From the NCBI GenBank assembly GCA_012959765.1, contig DUCO01000036.1:1-62953 (forward strand): 62,953 bases of DNA, in the 5' to 3' direction. The stretch is from Dehalococcoidia bacterium (GTDB lineage: Bacteria > Chloroflexota > Dehalococcoidia > Lucifugimonadales > Lucifugimonadaceae). Positions 42,648 to 52,142 of this stretch are shown one piece after another. The translations under genes and the position numbers were made by a program. Under the pieces are notes generated by a model, which saw only the letters and a program-made list of their open reading frames with translations, made no database searches and was not told the origin of the DNA. Each line of letters starts with the position of its first letter. Within the stretch, counting starts at the first letter, position 1.

Positions 42648-45116
42648 CTGTTCGCCGAAGTAGCGGTCGACTTTCCCGACGACCATTCCCGCACGTTTAC
42701 GTATTCCGTTCCCGATGGAACGGGCGTGGTTGCGGGCGATCTTGTTTGGGTGCCGTTTGGTTCCAGAACACTCCAGGGGATTGTGTTTGAGCTGACCGAC
42801 GTGGCACAGGCTGATATCGATAACGTACGGACGATAACCGCCCGGACTCTCGACGGCCCGTTCATCGCCGAGCACCTGCTTCGAACCGCCCGATGGGTTG
42901 CTGAGCACTACAGAACAACACTGTTCACCGCGTGTTCGCTGTTACTTCCCCCGGGAGCTTCTTCGAGATTACGAACGTGGCTTTCGCCGGGAGTTATCGA
43001 TCGCGACCTGTCGAAGCGCGAGCAGCAGGCTGTTGGCTACGTGATTGAAAACGAGCGGGCACCAAAGTCGCGAGTTGCACGGCGATTGGGATTAGGCGGA
43101 ACTCCGATTGTCGATCGACTGATTCGGCAGCACGTCCTTCACGCTGAATCCGAGTGGGAGAAGCCACGCGTATCCGCGGTTTACTCGAATCGAATCGAAC
43201 TTACGGCTGCCGAATCGGCCGTCCGAAATCTAATTGCAGAGTACGCAGAAGGCCGGTCACAAAAACGAGCCGCGCTCCTCGAATGGTTCCTATCGGGCAA
43301 AGTTGCTCAAACCAAATCGTCACTCAACGAACAGTTCGGTGGGGCAGCAGTGAAATGGGCGTTCGGCGAGAAGCTCCTGAAGATCCGAAAAATCCGCCGC
43401 GACCGCGACCCGCTTGCCGACTACTTCTTCCAGCAGGAGTTCGCCCACACTCCAACCAATCCGCAGCGCACGGCGATAGAAGCTGTGGTGAAACAGATAC
43501 TCGCAGCAAAGCCATCAGCAAATCCCGCCGAACGCCAGTTCCTGCTTCATGGAGTAACCGGCTCCGGAAAAACCGAGGTCTACCTCCAGGCGATCGAAGC
43601 ATGTACCGCCGCTGGTAAAAAAGCGATATTCCTTGTGCCCGAAATCGCGCTCACACCACAAACGCTCCAGCGAATCGCATCACGCTTTCCCGGGAAGGTC
43701 GGGGTACTTCATTCCGGTCTCACAATTGGCCAGCGATACGATCAGTGGTGGCGGGTGAAAAACGGCGATTTCCCGATTGTTCTTGGTTCCCGTGGTGCCA
43801 TATTTGCACCGATTGAAAATCCCGGCCTGATAGTAATCGACGAAGAGCACGAATGGACCTACAAGCAGGGCGATCAGGCTCCTCGATATCACGCTCGGGC
43901 AGTCGCTGAACGTATCTCCGAAGAGACAGGTGCGGTGCTCGTGCTTGGAAGTGCCACCCCCGATATTTCGAATTATCGATCTGCACAGGCAGGTCGATAT
44001 CAGCTACTTCAGCTACCCAAGCGAGTTGGATCCGGCGAGCTTGCCCAGAGCACTGGCAGAGATCAGCCGATGGCAAAAGTCGAGATCGTCGACATGCGAG
44101 ATGAGCGCGAGGACGGCCACTTCGAGATGCTCAGTCGACCGCTTATCGACGCGATGCGTGACGCTCTCGCTGCCGGTGGAAAGGTGATCCTGTTCCTTAA
44201 CCGTCGTGGTTCCGCATCGTTTATTCAGTGCATGGATTGCGGCAAGGTCAGGCAGTGTAAACGCTGCGACACCGCTCTAACGTTCCACAGAGATTCTGAC
44301 GATTCCCGAGCCCAAAGCGGCAAACTAATCTGCCACTACTGCAACTACACAGTTGGTACCGGAACGAATTGCCCAACCTGCGGCGGCAAACAGGTGCGCC
44401 GCTCGTCTCCGGGTACTCAGATGGCAGCTGAAATGGTACGCCAGTACTTCGCGGGAATCGAAGTGGTCAGGTGGGATTCCGACAGCGCACGAACAGCGAC
44501 CGATCATCAGCGGATCATGGATGAGTTTGTAAAAAGCGAGGTCAGCGTGCTGGTGGGAACCCAGATGGTTGCCAAAGGACTCGACATTCCCAGCGTGACC
44601 CTCGTTGGAGTCATTTCAGCCGATACGGGTTTGGCAGTTCCAGATTTCAGAGGTGCCGAGCGAGCGTTCCAGGTTCTGGCGCAGGTCATAGGTCGAAGTG
44701 GCAGGGGAGCGTGGGACGGACGTGCGATCATCCAGACTTTCAACCCGGAACACTACGCAATTCAGGCCGCTGCCGATCAAGATTACGAACTGTTTTACGA
44801 TACCGAAATCAAGCTACGTGCGGCGCAGGCGAACCCGCCATTTACCAGCATGATCAAGCTGATGCATTCGGCAGGCAACGCCGAAGTGGCGAAATCGGAG
44901 GCAGATCGATTTGCGCGAGAGCTTGCCGATATTCGAGAGTCGCACGGTGAAACAGGAATCGAAGTCATTGGCCCGACCCCGGCGTACCCGCTGAAAATCC
45001 GAAATATGTACCGCTGGCAAATCTTGCTCAAGGGCGCGCATCCTGAGAGACTTCTTGAGTTGGTGGCAACGAACTCGCTCTGGACTATTGATGTCGACCC
45101 GGCGTCGTTAGGTTAG
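42648..45116 (+). CDS. priA: Primosomal replication-restart helicase PriA
   Basis: An 822-residue helicase restarting stalled replication forks. It has the 3'-binding domain, Walker A GVTGSGKTEVY (about residues 300-310), DEEHEWTYKQGD, the paired zinc cysteines (CMDCGKVRQCKRC, CHYC, CPTCGG) and VGTQMVAKGLDIPSV with QVIGRSGRGAW. The N-terminal strand VAVDFPDDHSRTFTYSVPDG is in frame upstream of the first GTG (42726), so the real start is earlier. No ATG, GTG or TTG occurs in that stretch before an upstream TGA. CTG 48-50 of the 42600 block (42648) with GGAG ten bases before is the best candidate. def follows after 57 bp. Confidence 0.92.
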   Translation: MFAEVAVDFPDDHSRTFTYSVPDGTGVVAGDLVWVPFGSRTLQGIVFELTDVAQADIDNVRTITARTLDGPFIAEHLLRTARWVAEHYRTTLFTACSLLLPPGASSRLRTWLSPGVIDRDLSKREQQAVGYVIENERAPKSRVARRLGLGGTPIVDRLIRQHVLHAESEWEKPRVSAVYSNRIELTAAESAVRNLIAEYAEGRSQKRAALLEWFLSGKVAQTKSSLNEQFGGAAVKWAFGEKLLKIRKIRRDRDPLADYFFQQEFAHTPTNPQRTAIEAVVKQILAAKPSANPAERQFLLHGVTGSGKTEVYLQAIEACTAAGKKAIFLVPEIALTPQTLQRIASRFPGKVGVLHSGLTIGQRYDQWWRVKNGDFPIVLGSRGAIFAPIENPGLIVIDEEHEWTYKQGDQAPRYHARAVAERISEETGAVLVLGSATPDISNYRSAQAGRYQLLQLPKRVGSGELAQSTGRDQPMAKVEIVDMRDEREDGHFEMLSRPLIDAMRDALAAGGKVILFLNRRGSASFIQCMDCGKVRQCKRCDTALTFHRDSDDSRAQSGKLICHYCNYTVGTGTNCPTCGGKQVRRSSPGTQMAAEMVRQYFAGIEVVRWDSDSARTATDHQRIMDEFVKSEVSVLVGTQMVAKGLDIPSVTLVGVISADTGLAVPDFRGAERAFQVLAQVIGRSGRGAWDGRAIIQTFNPEHYAIQAAADQDYELFYDTEIKLRAAQANPPFTSMIKLMHSAGNAEVAKSEADRFARELADIRESHGETGIEVIGPTPAYPLKIRNMYRWQILLKGAHPERLLELVATNSLWTIDVDPASLG

Positions 45117-45173
45117 GCTCATCCCCGCCGACCAACATTTGCCCACGACCACACCAAATTAGAAAGACAAACC

Positions 45174-45962
45174 TTGCCAATCAGGCGAATCAGGGTGTTT
45201 CCCGATCCCATTCTGCGAAAGAAGTGCAGGGTAGTTCGCCGCGTCGATATGGATAAAGCCCGCGAGCTGGCATCCGACATGATCGAAACGATGGACGGCG
45301 CAGGTGGTGTTGGACTGGCTGCAAACCAGGTCGGAGCTCTTCAGCGGGTGGTAACTCTGCATATACCCGGCGATGATGAAGCGATTGTTCTAATCAATCC
45401 CGAAATCAGAGATACCGAAGGCGAGCGAGAAATCGTCGAAGGCTGTCTTTCGTTTCCCGGCTACGAGGGAATGGTCAAGCGATCGATAACCGTCAAGGCC
45501 AGGTGGCTCGACGAAAACGGCTCGAAGATGAAGATCACCACCGACGAATTAATTGCCCAGGCGCTTGAGCACGAAGTCGATCACCTGAACGGAATCCTGT
45601 ACACGGATCACCTTCTTGCCCACGAGAAACTTGTGGCGGCGGGAACATATATGGAGGACGACGAGCCACACATGCACGACGTTGAGCTTGAGGTGCACGC
45701 CGATCACAGCGACGAGGGCGAGGAGCCTGAGGAATCGGACATCGAAGTGGTTCACTCCACGATCAAGTTCAGCGATCTCTACTCAGAATCGGCGGTCGAT
45801 CAGATGCGGTACGACCTGCGACGGGAAGGCTTTTTAGCCGAGGAGTCGGAATCGGTCGCTTCGGAGCACAGTCACTCCCACACCCACACCCACGATCACG
45901 TTGAGTCTGACGATCCTCATCTGGACGGCGGTGTACTTCTCGATCCTGAACATAAGCATTAA
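45174..45962 (+). CDS. def: Peptide deformylase with long His-rich C-terminal extension
   Basis: A 262-residue metalloenzyme removing the formyl group from nascent proteins. The three motifs are GVGLAANQVG (45-54), EGCLSFPG (C91) and HEVDH (H133, H137). Deformylases are normally 150-190 residues; here about 95 extra residues follow, first acidic (HADHSDEGEEPEESD), then a possible short fold, then a histidine cluster (HSHSHTHTHDH, 232-242) and a final PEHKH. The cluster could chelate or store Fe/Ni/Zn for the active site. Start TTG 45174. It follows priA directly. Confidence 0.93.
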   Translation: MPIRRIRVFPDPILRKKCRVVRRVDMDKARELASDMIETMDGAGGVGLAANQVGALQRVVTLHIPGDDEAIVLINPEIRDTEGEREIVEGCLSFPGYEGMVKRSITVKARWLDENGSKMKITTDELIAQALEHEVDHLNGILYTDHLLAHEKLVAAGTYMEDDEPHMHDVELEVHADHSDEGEEPEESDIEVVHSTIKFSDLYSESAVDQMRYDLRREGFLAEESESVASEHSHSHTHTHDHVESDDPHLDGGVLLDPEHKH

Positions 45963-46309
45963 CCCGTGTTTGCGACCGGGAAATAGAGCGATCGTGATGA
46001 ATCCTCGACCGGGAAATCGAGATCGGCTAAGCGGCGACAAGTAACGTTGAAATGTGCACCCGCCCGCACACTGGATTTACGTTGCCCCGGTGCTATACTT
46101 TTTGCTTGCCTGAAATGAGTTGAAGCATCGCTTTGGCAAGTTCGGGCGTATTTCATGTTTGACTCGATGCCAATTCCCGAAATATTCTGGACGGCATCGG
46201 AGGTTCGTTCTAGCTGCTTACTGACGTCACCAGATAGGTGAACAAACGTCAGAATAAATCACATAGACACGCCGCCTTTGCGGCGCGTTTCGCGTAAGAG
46301 TCTGAGTTA
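45963..46309. other. Non-coding region upstream of secD
   Basis: The 347 bp between def and secD contain no convincing gene. A TATACT at about 46093 could be a -10 element. CTTGCC (46106) and GGCAAG (46135) are complementary and could form a long-loop hairpin. CGCCGC-CTTT-GCGGCG at 46270-46285 is a tight hairpin 25 bp before the secD TTG, possibly a leader structure. Confidence 0.35.
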
Positions 46310-48328
46310 TTGAGTAGATTCAGAGGTTTAATCCTCGTTGCAATACTGGTTGTCATTTCGGTTGTTGTATTGGCAATTTCCGAAGTTAGTGTCCTCGGGT
46401 TTACCCGTGGAGGTGATAGCCCGCTGGGCTTGACCCTGGGGCTTGATCTCGAAGGTGGAACACACCTCGTCTACAAGGTTGTACCTGAAGACGGTCGTGA
46501 TCCCACCCGGGAAGACATGGAAGGTGTTCGCAACATCATCGACCGACGTGTCAACGAGTTCGGTGTCAGCGAAGCTAGCGTCCAGCTGCTCGGTGGTGGA
46601 GTCGATTCCGTAGCCGACCGAGTTCTTGTACAGATTCCAGGTCAGACTGGTTCGGCAATCACACTGAACTTCGGCGCAGACACTGTTTTGCCCGAGACCC
46701 TTGAGGCATTTTTCCACAACGAACTCGGTCGCACCGACGCCACAGTAAAGCAGAACGAAAACCTAACGCTTACTGTTCAGCTGGACGATATTCGAACCGA
46801 AGTGGTTGACCAGGAAGGGTTCGTAATTACACCTTCCGAGGCTGATGAGTGGCGCGATGCAATTATTGATCACTACCCGATCGCCCTTCAGGTTGGCTAC
46901 ATACTGCCTCAGGTAGACCCGCCGATTGTTGGCGAAGACAGCGGCGTTGACGTTACCCCGATTGATGACGCTGAGACCCTGCCGACTCTCGCCGAAGTCG
47001 AAGCCGCATTTGCTTCAGTCGGCCGCAGCGATGCAGACATCGACGAAGTTACTGCCGCAGAAGGTCTGTTTTCCATCCTTATGTACGGTCTCGATATCAA
47101 TTCGACCGATGATGATGGAAACCCGATTCTCGGTGAAGACCAGAGGATATTCGCGGCCCTCCGTGATATCGGAACCGTTCAGTTTGCATCGATGCAGGGT
47201 GTACTCACTCAGTGGACACTCGGTGGTGGCGGTCAGGAAGCAAAGAACGTTATCGGCACGACGGCCCAGCTTGAGTTCCGCTACCGAGAATGTGGCGACG
47301 AGCTTCCAGCCTCTGCCGGGATTCCGTGGCCGCCGAATGGTTTGACCCCAGAAGAGTGGGCAACTGAAAGGTGTTCAAACCCCGCTTACTTCACTGAGTC
47401 GGCGACTGAAATTGACGCTGCCGACCTTGATGACGCATTCCCATCTGTTTCACAGGGAGCGATCGCAAGCCCGATCGTTACTCTGGTTTTCAACGACGAA
47501 GGTGGACAGGCATTCTTCGATGTGACCAGCCGTGTTTCCGCGCGAGGCGACCGGTTGGCGATCTACCTCGACAACACAGAACTTGTGGCACCGGGCGTAA
47601 GCCAGGGTGGTATCGCAGGTGGTCGAGCCATCATCGAAGGTGGTGACTTCACGTCTGAGAGCGTCCGAACCATCGCCATTCAGCTCCGATCGGGTGCACT
47701 GCCCGTCGGGCTTGAGCTCATTCAAGAACGCAACGTCGACGCCGTTCTCGGTAAAGACTCGCTGCAGAAGAGCCTGATCGCTGGTGGGGTCGGAATGATC
47801 CTGCTCCTTATCTTCATGATCGCCTACTACAAGATCCCCGGTCTCGTGGCATCGATAGCGTTGATTGCATACGCCATAATGCTGCTGGGTATCTTCAAAA
47901 TGGTTCCGGTAACGCTCACGTTGTCGGGTGCAGCCGCGGTGATTCTGTCGCTCGGTTTCGCTGTCGACGCGAACGTTCTGATTGCAGAGCGCACGAAGGA
48001 AGAACTGCGATCGGGTCGAAGCCTGCTTGCGGCTATCACTGCCGGATTCGAGCGGGCATGGCCATCGATTAGAGATGGAAACATGTCGACGATCATCGTT
48101 GCTGTTGTACTTTTCTGGTTCGGTGATCGCTTCAGCACCAGTGTCATGCAGGGATTCGCCCTGACACTCGCCATTGGTGTGCTTTTGAGCATGTTCACCG
48201 CATTCTTTGCCAGCCGGCTGTTGCTCCGTCTGATCGCATTGACAAGTATTGGGGACCGCCCGAACCTGTTCGTACCGGTGCGTGATCAGAATCAACCGAG
48301 CGACCCAGCGACTGGAGGTAACTCCTAA
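46310..48328 (+). CDS. secD: Protein-export membrane protein SecD
   Basis: A 672-residue inner-membrane component of the Sec translocase that uses the proton gradient to complete export. The N-terminal helix is at about 5-25, then LGLDLEGGTHLVY (D1 motif), a large external domain to about residue 480, and five helices, with LSLGFAVDANVLIAERTKEE and the P-loop-like GNMSTIIVAVVLFWFG near the end. The external domain carries an insert with acidic repeats (about 200-270). TTG 46310 is the start. The stop overlaps the secF ATG by one base. yajC, the usual neighbour, is absent. Confidence 0.95.
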   Translation: MSRFRGLILVAILVVISVVVLAISEVSVLGFTRGGDSPLGLTLGLDLEGGTHLVYKVVPEDGRDPTREDMEGVRNIIDRRVNEFGVSEASVQLLGGGVDSVADRVLVQIPGQTGSAITLNFGADTVLPETLEAFFHNELGRTDATVKQNENLTLTVQLDDIRTEVVDQEGFVITPSEADEWRDAIIDHYPIALQVGYILPQVDPPIVGEDSGVDVTPIDDAETLPTLAEVEAAFASVGRSDADIDEVTAAEGLFSILMYGLDINSTDDDGNPILGEDQRIFAALRDIGTVQFASMQGVLTQWTLGGGGQEAKNVIGTTAQLEFRYRECGDELPASAGIPWPPNGLTPEEWATERCSNPAYFTESATEIDAADLDDAFPSVSQGAIASPIVTLVFNDEGGQAFFDVTSRVSARGDRLAIYLDNTELVAPGVSQGGIAGGRAIIEGGDFTSESVRTIAIQLRSGALPVGLELIQERNVDAVLGKDSLQKSLIAGGVGMILLLIFMIAYYKIPGLVASIALIAYAIMLLGIFKMVPVTLTLSGAAAVILSLGFAVDANVLIAERTKEELRSGRSLLAAITAGFERAWPSIRDGNMSTIIVAVVLFWFGDRFSTSVMQGFALTLAIGVLLSMFTAFFASRLLLRLIALTSIGDRPNLFVPVRDQNQPSDPATGGNS

Positions 48329-49239
48329 TGGATATCGTCGGCAAGCGTCGGATATTTCTGACCATCTCGATAGTTCTCGCAACCTTGTCGGTTGTAGTTC
48401 TGGGCACGTCCGGGCTGAATCTGGGTATCGATTTCACATCGGGTACCACGATTACATACCAGTTCGACGGCGGTGACCCAGGTTCTGCTGACGTGGTTGA
48501 CGCGCTAGCTCGTTCCGGTCACCCGGGAGCTGTTGTTCAGGCACTTGGTGATAAACAGTACTTCGTTCGCACGGACGACCTTGGCAACTCTGGTCTGAAC
48601 GATGTGGAAGTTGAGATAGCGAAGCTCGATGAGGCTCCGGCAAGGGTGCTCGACACCACTTCGGTGGGTGCTTCGGTGGCTGAAGACACTGTTCAAAATG
48701 CTATTACCGCGGTGATTGTCGCAGCGATATTTGTGATGCTGTACATCATGTATGCCTTCCGCTCGGTGCCGAATTCGTACAAGTACGCCTTCGCAGCGGT
48801 GGTTGCGCTGATGCACGATGTCGTCATCGTTCTCGGAGCGTTCGCGGTTCTCGGACTTGCCATTAACGCTGAGGTCAACGCGATTTTTATCGTTGGTATT
48901 CTGACCGTTATTGGTTATTCGGTAAACGACACAATCGTAATTTTCGACCGTATCCGCGAGAACGTAACACTGGCACCGGGTCGTGATTTCCGAACTACGG
49001 TTAACCTGTCGATCAACGAATCGATTACCCGTTCACTCGGAACCAGCATAACTACGATGACAGTGATAATCGCAATGCTGCTTTTCGGTGGAGCCTCTAT
49101 TCGAGACTTCCTGATTGTGCTGCTTGCTGGTGTGCTCATTGGAACCTACAGCTCGATTTTCGTCGCTGCTCAGGTTCTTGTTTTGTGGGAGCCCCGAGCG
49201 TTCCTACCTTGGCGACGAGCCACCTCTTCGAACTCCTAA
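48328..49239 (+). CDS. secF: Protein-export membrane protein SecF
   Basis: A 303-residue partner of SecD with six helices. Landmarks are LGIDFTSGTTITYQF after the first helix, TSVGASVAEDTVQNAITAV, a central membrane domain and IGYSVNDTIVIFDRIRENV, then SINESITRSLGTSITTMTV. It is translationally coupled to secD (TAATG). Terminal polar residues RRATSSNS are cytoplasmic. Confidence 0.95.
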   Translation: MDIVGKRRIFLTISIVLATLSVVVLGTSGLNLGIDFTSGTTITYQFDGGDPGSADVVDALARSGHPGAVVQALGDKQYFVRTDDLGNSGLNDVEVEIAKLDEAPARVLDTTSVGASVAEDTVQNAITAVIVAAIFVMLYIMYAFRSVPNSYKYAFAAVVALMHDVVIVLGAFAVLGLAINAEVNAIFIVGILTVIGYSVNDTIVIFDRIRENVTLAPGRDFRTTVNLSINESITRSLGTSITTMTVIIAMLLFGGASIRDFLIVLLAGVLIGTYSSIFVAAQVLVLWEPRAFLPWRRATSSNS

Positions 49240-49356
49240 ACTCACACCTTAAGTAGTCGCACCCTTACGAAAATTCAACTACCATGCGCCCGGCAGGCGT
49301 GGTGGTTGGGCGCGCCTGACGAATGCCTGATATCGACAGACAAGGAACGTTAACGA

Positions 49357-50211
49357 ATGCTGATTGGTGCACATGTTTCCGCAGCAGGTGGATCCAACAA
49401 GGCCATCGCCCGAGCTGAAGAGATCGGAGCCGAGTGCTTCCAGATCTTCACTTCATCTCCACGTATGTGGTCCGCGAAGCCAATCGTCGATGAGGTCGCC
49501 GAAAAGTATCAGGCTGAAATGAAACGGTCGGGTATGGGTCCGACTGTGCTCCATGGAAAGTATTTGGTTGCGCTCGGAAGCGCCGACCCCGAGCTTCTGG
49601 CTAAGTCGGAAGTAGCATTGCAGGCCGATGTAGCTGCCGCTAACAAACTCGATGCGCTTGGCGTGATATTCCACCCGGCGAGTCACCGCGGTCAGGGGTT
49701 CGATGCGGTAGTCGATCAGTTCGCCAATTCCGTTCGAAAAATCCTCGACAAAGAACCGGGCGATTCACTGTTGATGCTCGAAACCAGCGCGGGTGCTGGC
49801 GATCACATTGGATCAACTTTCTCAGAACTCGGCACACTCATCAAAGCTATTGGTAACGACCGCGTGGCCGTGTGTCTCGACACCCAGCACGTTTGGGCGG
49901 CCGGATACAACATTGCCGCTGCCGACACGCTGAATACGACACTCGACGAGTTCGACAAGGAAATTGGTCTCGATCTGTTGCGGTCAGTTCACGCCAACGA
50001 CTCTATGCGCGAGCTTGGATCTTCTGTCGACCGGCACGAAAACATTGGCGATGGCCTTATCGGATCAGCCGGATTTGCAGTGCTGATGGCACATGAGGCG
50101 TTCAGGCGGGTGCCGTTCTATCTTGAGGTTCCCGGAACCGGCAAGAGCGGACCCGACAAGCCGAACATCGATCGCCTGATGGCAATCAGGTCGCAGGTAG
50201 GCGCAGGGTAA
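49357..50211 (+). CDS. nfo: Endonuclease IV (deoxyribonuclease IV)
   Basis: A 284-residue AP endonuclease of base-excision repair, three-zinc TIM barrel. It begins LIGAHVSAAGGSNKAIARA and has FTSSPRMWSAKP, VLHGKYLVALGS, IFHPASHRGQG, LLMLETSAGAGDHIGSTF, VAVCLDTQHVWAAGYN and SVHANDSMRELGSSVDRHEN, which supply the metal ligands. Start ATG 49357 with GGAACG before it. The 117 bp upstream can form two mutually exclusive GC-rich hairpins (GCGCCC with GGGCGC, and CAGGCG with CGCCTG), perhaps the secF terminator. A small zincin follows after 7 bp. Confidence 0.94.
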   Translation: MLIGAHVSAAGGSNKAIARAEEIGAECFQIFTSSPRMWSAKPIVDEVAEKYQAEMKRSGMGPTVLHGKYLVALGSADPELLAKSEVALQADVAAANKLDALGVIFHPASHRGQGFDAVVDQFANSVRKILDKEPGDSLLMLETSAGAGDHIGSTFSELGTLIKAIGNDRVAVCLDTQHVWAAGYNIAAADTLNTTLDEFDKEIGLDLLRSVHANDSMRELGSSVDRHENIGDGLIGSAGFAVLMAHEAFRRVPFYLEVPGTGKSGPDKPNIDRLMAIRSQVGAG

Positions 50212-50218
50212 CTGCGCA

Positions 50219-50590
50219 TTGCAAATCAGCAGAGATAGCTTCGAGGATCTTGTTCGCGATGCCATCTCGTCTTTGCCTGAACAATTCCTCTCGAAAATGG
50301 ACAACGTCAGCATAATCGTTGCTGACCGACCTTCGCCGGAACAGATCAGAGAGAACAATCTGGGGCCGCACGACACGCTGTACGGGTTGTACGAAGGCGT
50401 ATCGCTTACCGAGCGAGGGAGCTATGTGCCTCCTCTGCCCGACGTCATAACGATATTCCAGGAGCCTATCGAGCGCTCTTCCAGGACTGATGCCGAGCTT
50501 GAAGATCAGGTGAGATCAACGGTTGTTCACGAAGTCGCTCACTATTTTGGATTCTCCGACACTGAACTTGAAAAGTTGGGACTGGGCTAA
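50219..50590 (+). CDS. Small zincin-like metallopeptidase (possibly non-secreted)
   Basis: A 123-residue protein of the minimal zincin (DUF1025/MMP-like) type with VVHEVAHYFGFSD (H104, H108, third ligand D115) and an N-terminal helix-strand scaffold ending PPLPDVITIFQEPIERS. Proteins of this kind are small cytosolic zinc proteases of unknown substrate. It starts at TTG 50219, 7 bp after nfo, and overlaps the next gene by one base, so all three are likely one transcript. Confidence 0.85.
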   Translation: MQISRDSFEDLVRDAISSLPEQFLSKMDNVSIIVADRPSPEQIRENNLGPHDTLYGLYEGVSLTERGSYVPPLPDVITIFQEPIERSSRTDAELEDQVRSTVVHEVAHYFGFSDTELEKLGLG

Positions 50591-52002
50591 TGCCAAGAAT
50601 TGTCATCGCCGCGTTCGACGGACTTCAGCCCTCACAGGTATCGCCTGAACTCATGCCGATTGTTAGCAAACTTGCCGACGACGGAGTCAGGTTCCTCCAC
50701 CATCACGGAGTATTTCCAACGGTTACGCGATCCAACTCGGCGAGTCTAGTTACGGGAGTCACTCCCGGCGGGCACGGGCTTACCGCTAATAAATCGGTAT
50801 TCCCTGAAATTTCACCCACCGAGGTTATCGACGCTCTTGTCCCTCAGCTGCCAGAGATAAACCAACTTCTAGGCGGCAAGTTGTTGTTTGTGCCAACACT
50901 TGGAGAGATGATCAGCCAGCACGATATGAAGTGGGTTTCTGTTGTCGGAGGCACGAGCGGCAACGCTTATGTGCAGCACCCAAATGCTGCCGAGTTTGGC
51001 GGCGTAGTGATTCACCCCGAATTCACGAATCCACCTGAGCACCATGAAGTAATCATTCGCCAGTTCGGCGACTGGCCGGTTAAAGAGGCACCCGCAGCGG
51101 ATCTGGTCAGGCGTACCGCTGATGTTGCGATCGAATATGCGCTGCGTGAACTGAACCCCGACGTTTTGCTTGTCTGGTTCCCTGAGCCCGACACATCACA
51201 ACACGCCTTCGGGGTCGATAGCGATGAAGCCCGCCAAATGTACTCATTGGCCGATTCGCAGCTGGGCAGAATTCTGAAAGCGATCGATGGCAGTCAAGGC
51301 GATAAGCCCGACGTGTTTGTCGTCTCGGATCATGGTTACTCGACAATCGATTCGATCATCGATGTACATGCGGAGCTGGCGAGTGAGGGTTTTGGCCCCG
51401 ACAACGGCGAAGACTCGGTCATCGTTGCTGAAAACGGTGGTTCGATACTGCTGTACGTGCCGGCCAAAAGCCGAGAACTTACCGATAGATTGCTGAAGTG
51501 GCTTGTCGATCAGGAGTGGGTTGGCGCTATTGCCATCGACCTTACGGCCCAGGGTTCTGGCGCATTTGCGTCGATAAGCGATATCGGACTAGACGGGCCT
51601 CGCGCTCCAGATATCGCAGTAGCCATGCGTTCAACCGACACGGGCTCGTTAGCCCCGCTGGCACGTTCGGGGGCAGCAGCCAGTGGTCGGCGAGTTGGCG
51701 TAGGCTCTCACGGCGGTGGGAGCGGCGCAGAACTGCACAACACATTGATCGCAAGCGGCCCATCGTTTATCTCAGGACTCCGTTCCGACCTACCAAGTGG
51801 CAACATTGATGTTGCCCCGACGGTTCTGGAACTGCTTGGAATTCCATTGGCCGATCACTTTCGTGGCCGTGTATTGGGCGAAGCAATCCACAACTACGGA
51901 ACAGGCGTAGTGCAAGAAGTGGAACTGGAAGCGTCTGGGTCGACGTCCCCGACTATCTCGGTGAGTGTCGGCAACACCAGATATCTCTGCGAATTCGGCT
52001 GA
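50590..52002 (+). CDS. Alkaline-phosphatase-fold phosphodiesterase / nucleotide pyrophosphatase family protein
   Basis: A 470-residue protein of the NPP/alkaline phosphatase superfamily. Metal and nucleophile positions are AAFDGL (D10), FPTVTRSNSASLVTG (nucleophile probably T46), FPEPDTSQHAFG (D/H), VVSDHGYST (D/H) and GSHGGG (H). No signal peptide is visible, unlike many secreted relatives, so it may be cytosolic. Substrate could be a phosphodiester or phosphonate. It overlaps the zincin stop (TAATG). Confidence 0.85.
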   Translation: MPRIVIAAFDGLQPSQVSPELMPIVSKLADDGVRFLHHHGVFPTVTRSNSASLVTGVTPGGHGLTANKSVFPEISPTEVIDALVPQLPEINQLLGGKLLFVPTLGEMISQHDMKWVSVVGGTSGNAYVQHPNAAEFGGVVIHPEFTNPPEHHEVIIRQFGDWPVKEAPAADLVRRTADVAIEYALRELNPDVLLVWFPEPDTSQHAFGVDSDEARQMYSLADSQLGRILKAIDGSQGDKPDVFVVSDHGYSTIDSIIDVHAELASEGFGPDNGEDSVIVAENGGSILLYVPAKSRELTDRLLKWLVDQEWVGAIAIDLTAQGSGAFASISDIGLDGPRAPDIAVAMRSTDTGSLAPLARSGAAASGRRVGVGSHGGGSGAELHNTLIASGPSFISGLRSDLPSGNIDVAPTVLELLGIPLADHFRGRVLGEAIHNYGTGVVQEVELEASGSTSPTISVSVGNTRYLCEFG

Positions 52003-52142
52003 TCACGTAATATTCTGTCGAAAATGCCGGAAGCCCACACCGATTTCGTACCAATTCGTCGATAATACGGCGGGCAATAATGAGTAGCACGAATCTCTAA
52101 ACTGAACGAGCCGGGAAGAAGAAACCCCGTATCGAACTTCAC

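Noticed and set aside
47450-48382. 310-codon antisense ORF within secD
   Set aside because: SecD is unmistakable on the plus strand, and the antisense product is arginine/glutamine-rich with no domain; it is a shadow of the secD codon pattern.
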